Origin: Yamadazyma tenuis
Lineage: Eukaryota > Ascomycota > Pichiomycetes > Serinales > Debaryomycetaceae
Assembly: GCF_029203305.1 (NCBI RefSeq)
Contig: NC_089462.1
Span: 2,107,299-2,171,298, forward strand
Length of the DNA stretch: 64,000 nt
Direction of reading: 5' to 3'
The notes below the pieces were generated by a model, which was not told where the DNA came from, did not search any database, and saw nothing but the letters and a program-made list of their open reading frames with translations. Shown piece after piece: positions 60,962-64,000 of this stretch. A program made the position numbers and the translations under genes. Position 1 is the first letter of the stretch, and each line of letters starts with the position of its first letter.

Positions 60962-62174
60962 TTATCACCCTTTCCAGAAGTTCCTGGTCGTAATAGGCCA
61001 TCATTGCTCCTTTTCTTACCCGGATAATATCTGCCAAGCTTTTCAAAGCTGACTTTTAGGAAGGAATTAAGGGCGCAGTAATCGTACGAGTTAGTACAGT
61101 TTAAATGTGCCAATAGGACATGTATCAGTTCAAGTGCCCAATGATTCCAAAGAAAAAGGACTAGTAGTTTGCGGAGGGAGTTAACTCCTTAAAATCGAAA
61201 TACGTCATATCCCCAAGCAACACTAGTAACTATCTTAAGACATATTGATAGTGAATTAGGAATAGGGTATTAGTAATGCATAAAAATATAGTTTGCTGAT
61301 GACGAAATCGATTGTACGATAAATTCGAAACAGGAAAGCTACAATTTGTCCAAAGCAGGAACAGATTAATAAGACGTTAAACTAGTTATTCACGAAATGG
61401 GCCTCCCTTTAAACAGAGTGATGAGCATTAAAGCAATAACAATGCACAATTAGTATTTTATTCAATTGTTTAATTTTCACAATTCTAGGTACGAATGCAA
61501 ATCTGAAATCTAATTGGGTATTTTAGCCTTGATAGAATAGAGATATAGATGCTTTTGTGTCCAGTGCACGAAAAGAGATGCGCGCAAGTACCCCCTGTTT
61601 TTGGCTGCAGGAAGTTTCTCGCTCGAAAAAGGTAGCTGTGGGACCAGAAGTAACTTCATTAGGTAAGATATTTAACCGTATGCCATCTTGTACATCAGTA
61701 ATGAAAATAAGTTGAAGATAAAGACACGCGTGAGCTTGTCAGCTCCCCAATTAATCCTTCCCTTATTCCTTCTTTTGGCTCAAACTGAAATGAACTCACT
61801 TATTAGCTATTGAACCATCCCATTGAAGAAGCAATGTATCTTAATCAGTACAACTCACGGTCTTCCAAACCAACCTTTCTGGCTATTGGGAATAGTAGAC
61901 ATTTAACCACCTGATTAGAGTTTCCTTTCTTTTGCAAATATTATAGGGGGTATGATTTTCAATTATTCAAGTTCCCTTTCAAGTTGTCAAATTCCAATAA
62001 ACCCTTTGTTCTCCTCTCAAAATGGGGCATGAACTTGTCTTGCTGAAGCGATCCAAAACTGTACAAGCAAGCCTGATATTCTACTGATGAGGCAACTGAC
62101 AAAGTGCTATCCTTTATGACTAAGTCCAAGATATAAAAAGACCAATATTTCAGAATGAATGGCAACAACGCAAG
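60962..62174. other. 1.2-kb intergenic region, adhesin promoter
   Basis: AT-rich sequence with no supported gene. Short ORFs on both strands (e.g. 61959-62168 minus) have no homology that I can recognise. The region should contain the promoter of the adhesin starting at 62175. Confidence 0.4.
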
Positions 62175-64000
62175 ATGCTCTTTAGATTGATATTGATTTG
62201 GTATTTAAGTCTTCCTTTTGTTCTTGGATCCACAGGATGCTCTCCTCCATCTACCAGCAGTGGGCTTTCAGTTGATTACTTTGATGATGTGGCCTACAAA
62301 AATATGAATACTGCTTATCTTAACGTCATAGATTCAATGACCCCAGACTATACCAATAATGGAGTTAGTGATATTAATTTTTCATTTACTGGAATTACCC
62401 AAGTGACATCAGCTGATGCTGATAGTACCACGGACTACCGAGATGTTTATGGTAGAAGCACAAACGTTGTCAAGTTTGGTTTAAGACTTTCAGGATATTT
62501 TCTCGCTCCTGGAGATGGGACTTACACATTCACTTTCACAGAAGCTGACGATTCAATAGCCATGACTTTGGGTGGGGCTACACAAGACTTAGACTGTTGT
62601 ATTGGCGCCAAAGAACTTTCACTAGGAGGGTCACTCAAGGCTAATGGAACCACTGGTGGAGGCTCCACACTGTCTAAATCAAAGGTATCTATGATAACAG
62701 GTAACTATTACCCGGTGAAGATTATTTACTACAATAGGGCACCAACAGCAGCTGGAATGACACTTCAAGTGACTTATCCCGACGGTTCCACGCACACAGA
62801 TGATATTCCATGGTACTATTCTACAGCCGATGATGAAGACTTGTGCACCACCACCACCACCACTAATATTTGGACGGGAACAGATACTGAGTATTTTACT
62901 GTAACAGGATCGGACGGCGATGTGACTGTTACTATAGAAGTACCAGAAACTACAACCACAACTACTGATCCATGGACCGGTACAGACACTACAACAATCA
63001 CCCACTACCCATCCAACCGAAGTGATCCTGTGACTGTTGAAGTCAAAACTCCAGAATCAACAACCACTACAACACATATTGGATCCGTTGCCACAACCTA
63101 TACTGTTACTCCTTCAAACCCAAGTGACCCAGTGACTGTTGTTGTTGAAACAACTCCTGCTCCATCGAGTCCTTCTTCATCAAGTGTTAAGCCATCAAGT
63201 GTTAAGCCATCAAGTCTGTCCGCACACTGGTTGAATTCAACTACCTCAATATCATCTTCGAACACTCCAGCTCCTTCTAGTCCTGCTCCTTCTAGTCCTG
63301 CTCCTTCTAGTCCTGCTCCTTCTAGTCCTGCTCCTTCTAGTCCTGCTCCTTCTAGTCCTGCTCCTTCGGGAAGTGTCATCACTATTACCACACCATGGAC
63401 TGGCTCTGCCACATCCTTTTACACCACAACCGGAACCGATGGTAAACCAACTGTTTATAAAGAAACTCCTATACCAACTATTACCACACCATGGACTGGC
63501 TCTACCACATCCTTTTACACCACAACCGGAACCGATGGTAAACCAACTGTTTATAAAGAAACTCCTATACCAACTATTACCACACCATGGACTGGGTCCA
63601 TTACTTCATCTTATACCACAACCGGAGCCGATGGTAAACCAACTGTTGTCGTTGAAACTCCAGTACCTGTTGTCACTGAAAAAGATGTCACCACCATTAT
63701 TTTGCCATGCACCTGCAAGGAGCCTTCCACTACAACCACAACTGGCGATAATGGTAAGAAAACTGTTGTCTGTAACATCCCACACTCATTAGTGTCCACT
63801 GTCGTGGTCACCGAGCCATGCACAAATGCGGCAGGAGATGCTACAGTCACAACATATACAACGTTCACTTGCGCCGCTGCCGTGACAGCTAACCCTGCTG
63901 AAACCGATGCTCCAACACTTGCTAAAGGTAGTGGTTCTGGAGCTGCTTCTGAAGCTGCTTCTGCCGGCAATGGCTCTGACACTTCACCAAAAGAAATCTC
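62175..64000 (+). CDS. GLEYA/PA14-type cell-wall adhesin (5' part, runs off the right edge)
   Basis: At least 608 codons are present, without a stop. The signal peptide is MLFRLILIWYLSLPFVLG. The mature protein starts STGCSPPS and has a ~200-residue lectin-type domain: DGTYTFTFTEADDSIAMTLGG with an Asp-Asp pair like the calcium-binding DcisD of Flo/Epa adhesins, TQDLDCCIG, and YYPVKIIYYNRAPTAAGM. The stalk is Thr/Ser-rich: WTGTDTTT segments, a six-copy PAPSS array, and three 32-residue TTPWTGS repeats. Such adhesins bind glycans at the cell surface and are wall-anchored through a C-terminal GPI signal, here outside the window. GLEYA and PA14 subfamilies are hard to separate by eye. Confidence 0.88.
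   Translation, partial: MLFRLILIWYLSLPFVLGSTGCSPPSTSSGLSVDYFDDVAYKNMNTAYLNVIDSMTPDYTNNGVSDINFSFTGITQVTSADADSTTDYRDVYGRSTNVVKFGLRLSGYFLAPGDGTYTFTFTEADDSIAMTLGGATQDLDCCIGAKELSLGGSLKANGTTGGGSTLSKSKVSMITGNYYPVKIIYYNRAPTAAGMTLQVTYPDGSTHTDDIPWYYSTADDEDLCTTTTTTNIWTGTDTEYFTVTGSDGDVTVTIEVPETTTTTTDPWTGTDTTTITHYPSNRSDPVTVEVKTPESTTTTTHIGSVATTYTVTPSNPSDPVTVVVETTPAPSSPSSSSVKPSSVKPSSLSAHWLNSTTSISSSNTPAPSSPAPSSPAPSSPAPSSPAPSSPAPSSPAPSGSVITITTPWTGSATSFYTTTGTDGKPTVYKETPIPTITTPWTGSTTSFYTTTGTDGKPTVYKETPIPTITTPWTGSITSSYTTTGADGKPTVVVETPVPVVTEKDVTTIILPCTCKEPSTTTTTGDNGKKTVVCNIPHSLVSTVVVTEPCTNAAGDATVTTYTTFTCAAAVTANPAETDAPTLAKGSGSGAASEAASAGNGSDTSPKEI
63266..63366 (+). repeat. 15-bp repeat coding PAPSS in the right-edge adhesin
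   Basis: About six copies of a 15-bp unit (gctccttctagtcct) encode Ala-Pro-Ser-Ser-Pro. The copies are almost identical at the DNA level, so the array is young. Confidence 0.9.
63384..63671 (+). repeat. Three 96-bp repeats (32 residues) in the right-edge adhesin
   Basis: Copies start at 63384, 63480 and 63576 with ATTACCACACCATGG. Copies 1 and 2 differ by about two bases; copy 3 is more diverged. Confidence 0.9.

Overview
This is budding-yeast nuclear DNA, most likely from the CTG-Ser1 group (Debaryomyces/Scheffersomyces/Candida relatives). The genes are compact and mostly intron-poor. Introns sit at the extreme 5' ends and carry TACTAAC branch points (GACTAAC in one). There are three paralogous Hyr/Iff-type GPI adhesins, a family expanded in that group. 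The importin-alpha gene (543 codons read by eye) contains no in-frame CTG and uses TTG for nearly all leucines. CTG codons do occur in accessory genes; translations quoted here follow the standard code, so a CTG position may really be serine.

Layout. 0-6.4 kb: the 5' part of STM1 (with a first intron) and SEC7. 6.8-11.6 kb: an intracellular GH2 beta-mannosidase and an intron-containing MFS sugar permease, whose promoters share G-tract arrays of about 29-bp spacing. 12.4-24.7 kb: two Hyr/Iff adhesins on the minus strand, one of 2,576 codons carrying 21 near-identical 46-residue repeats. 24.7-26.6 kb: no convincing protein gene, but a hairpin-rich segment that may encode a structured RNA. 26.6-44.3 kb: housekeeping and signalling genes: MSB1-like, SKO1-like bZIP factor (a four-codon first exon, a 334-nt intron, a long Ala-Gln tract), MNS1, a universal-stress-protein gene, an unnamed putative mitochondrial membrane protein, SRP1, a secreted agmatinase-like enzyme, ACF2/ENG2 glucanase and a GLX3/HSP31 glyoxalase. 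44.4-46.9 kb: a third Hyr/Iff adhesin. 48.4-51.9 kb: a GH3 beta-glucosidase and an AYR1-like reductase.

52.7-59.8 kb is the most interesting block. A C2H2/fungal-MHR transcription factor is transcribed divergently from a tandem trio: a DAL5-type permease, a D-amino-acid oxidase with a peroxisomal C-terminal AKL, and an M19 (renal-type) dipeptidase. The family functions suggest uptake of dipeptides, hydrolysis by an enzyme class that tolerates D-residues at the C-terminal position, and peroxisomal oxidation of the released D-amino acid. Every promoter in the block carries copies of a GGGGGGAC/GTCCCCCC element, and the divergent promoter also has five GATAAG sites. I read it as a nitrogen-regulated catabolic cluster with its own regulator; this is an inference.

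60-64 kb: a decayed reading frame behind an intact TATA box and a perfect CRE, then the start of a GLEYA/PA14-type adhesin running off the window. No tRNA, rRNA, transposon or CRISPR was recognised.
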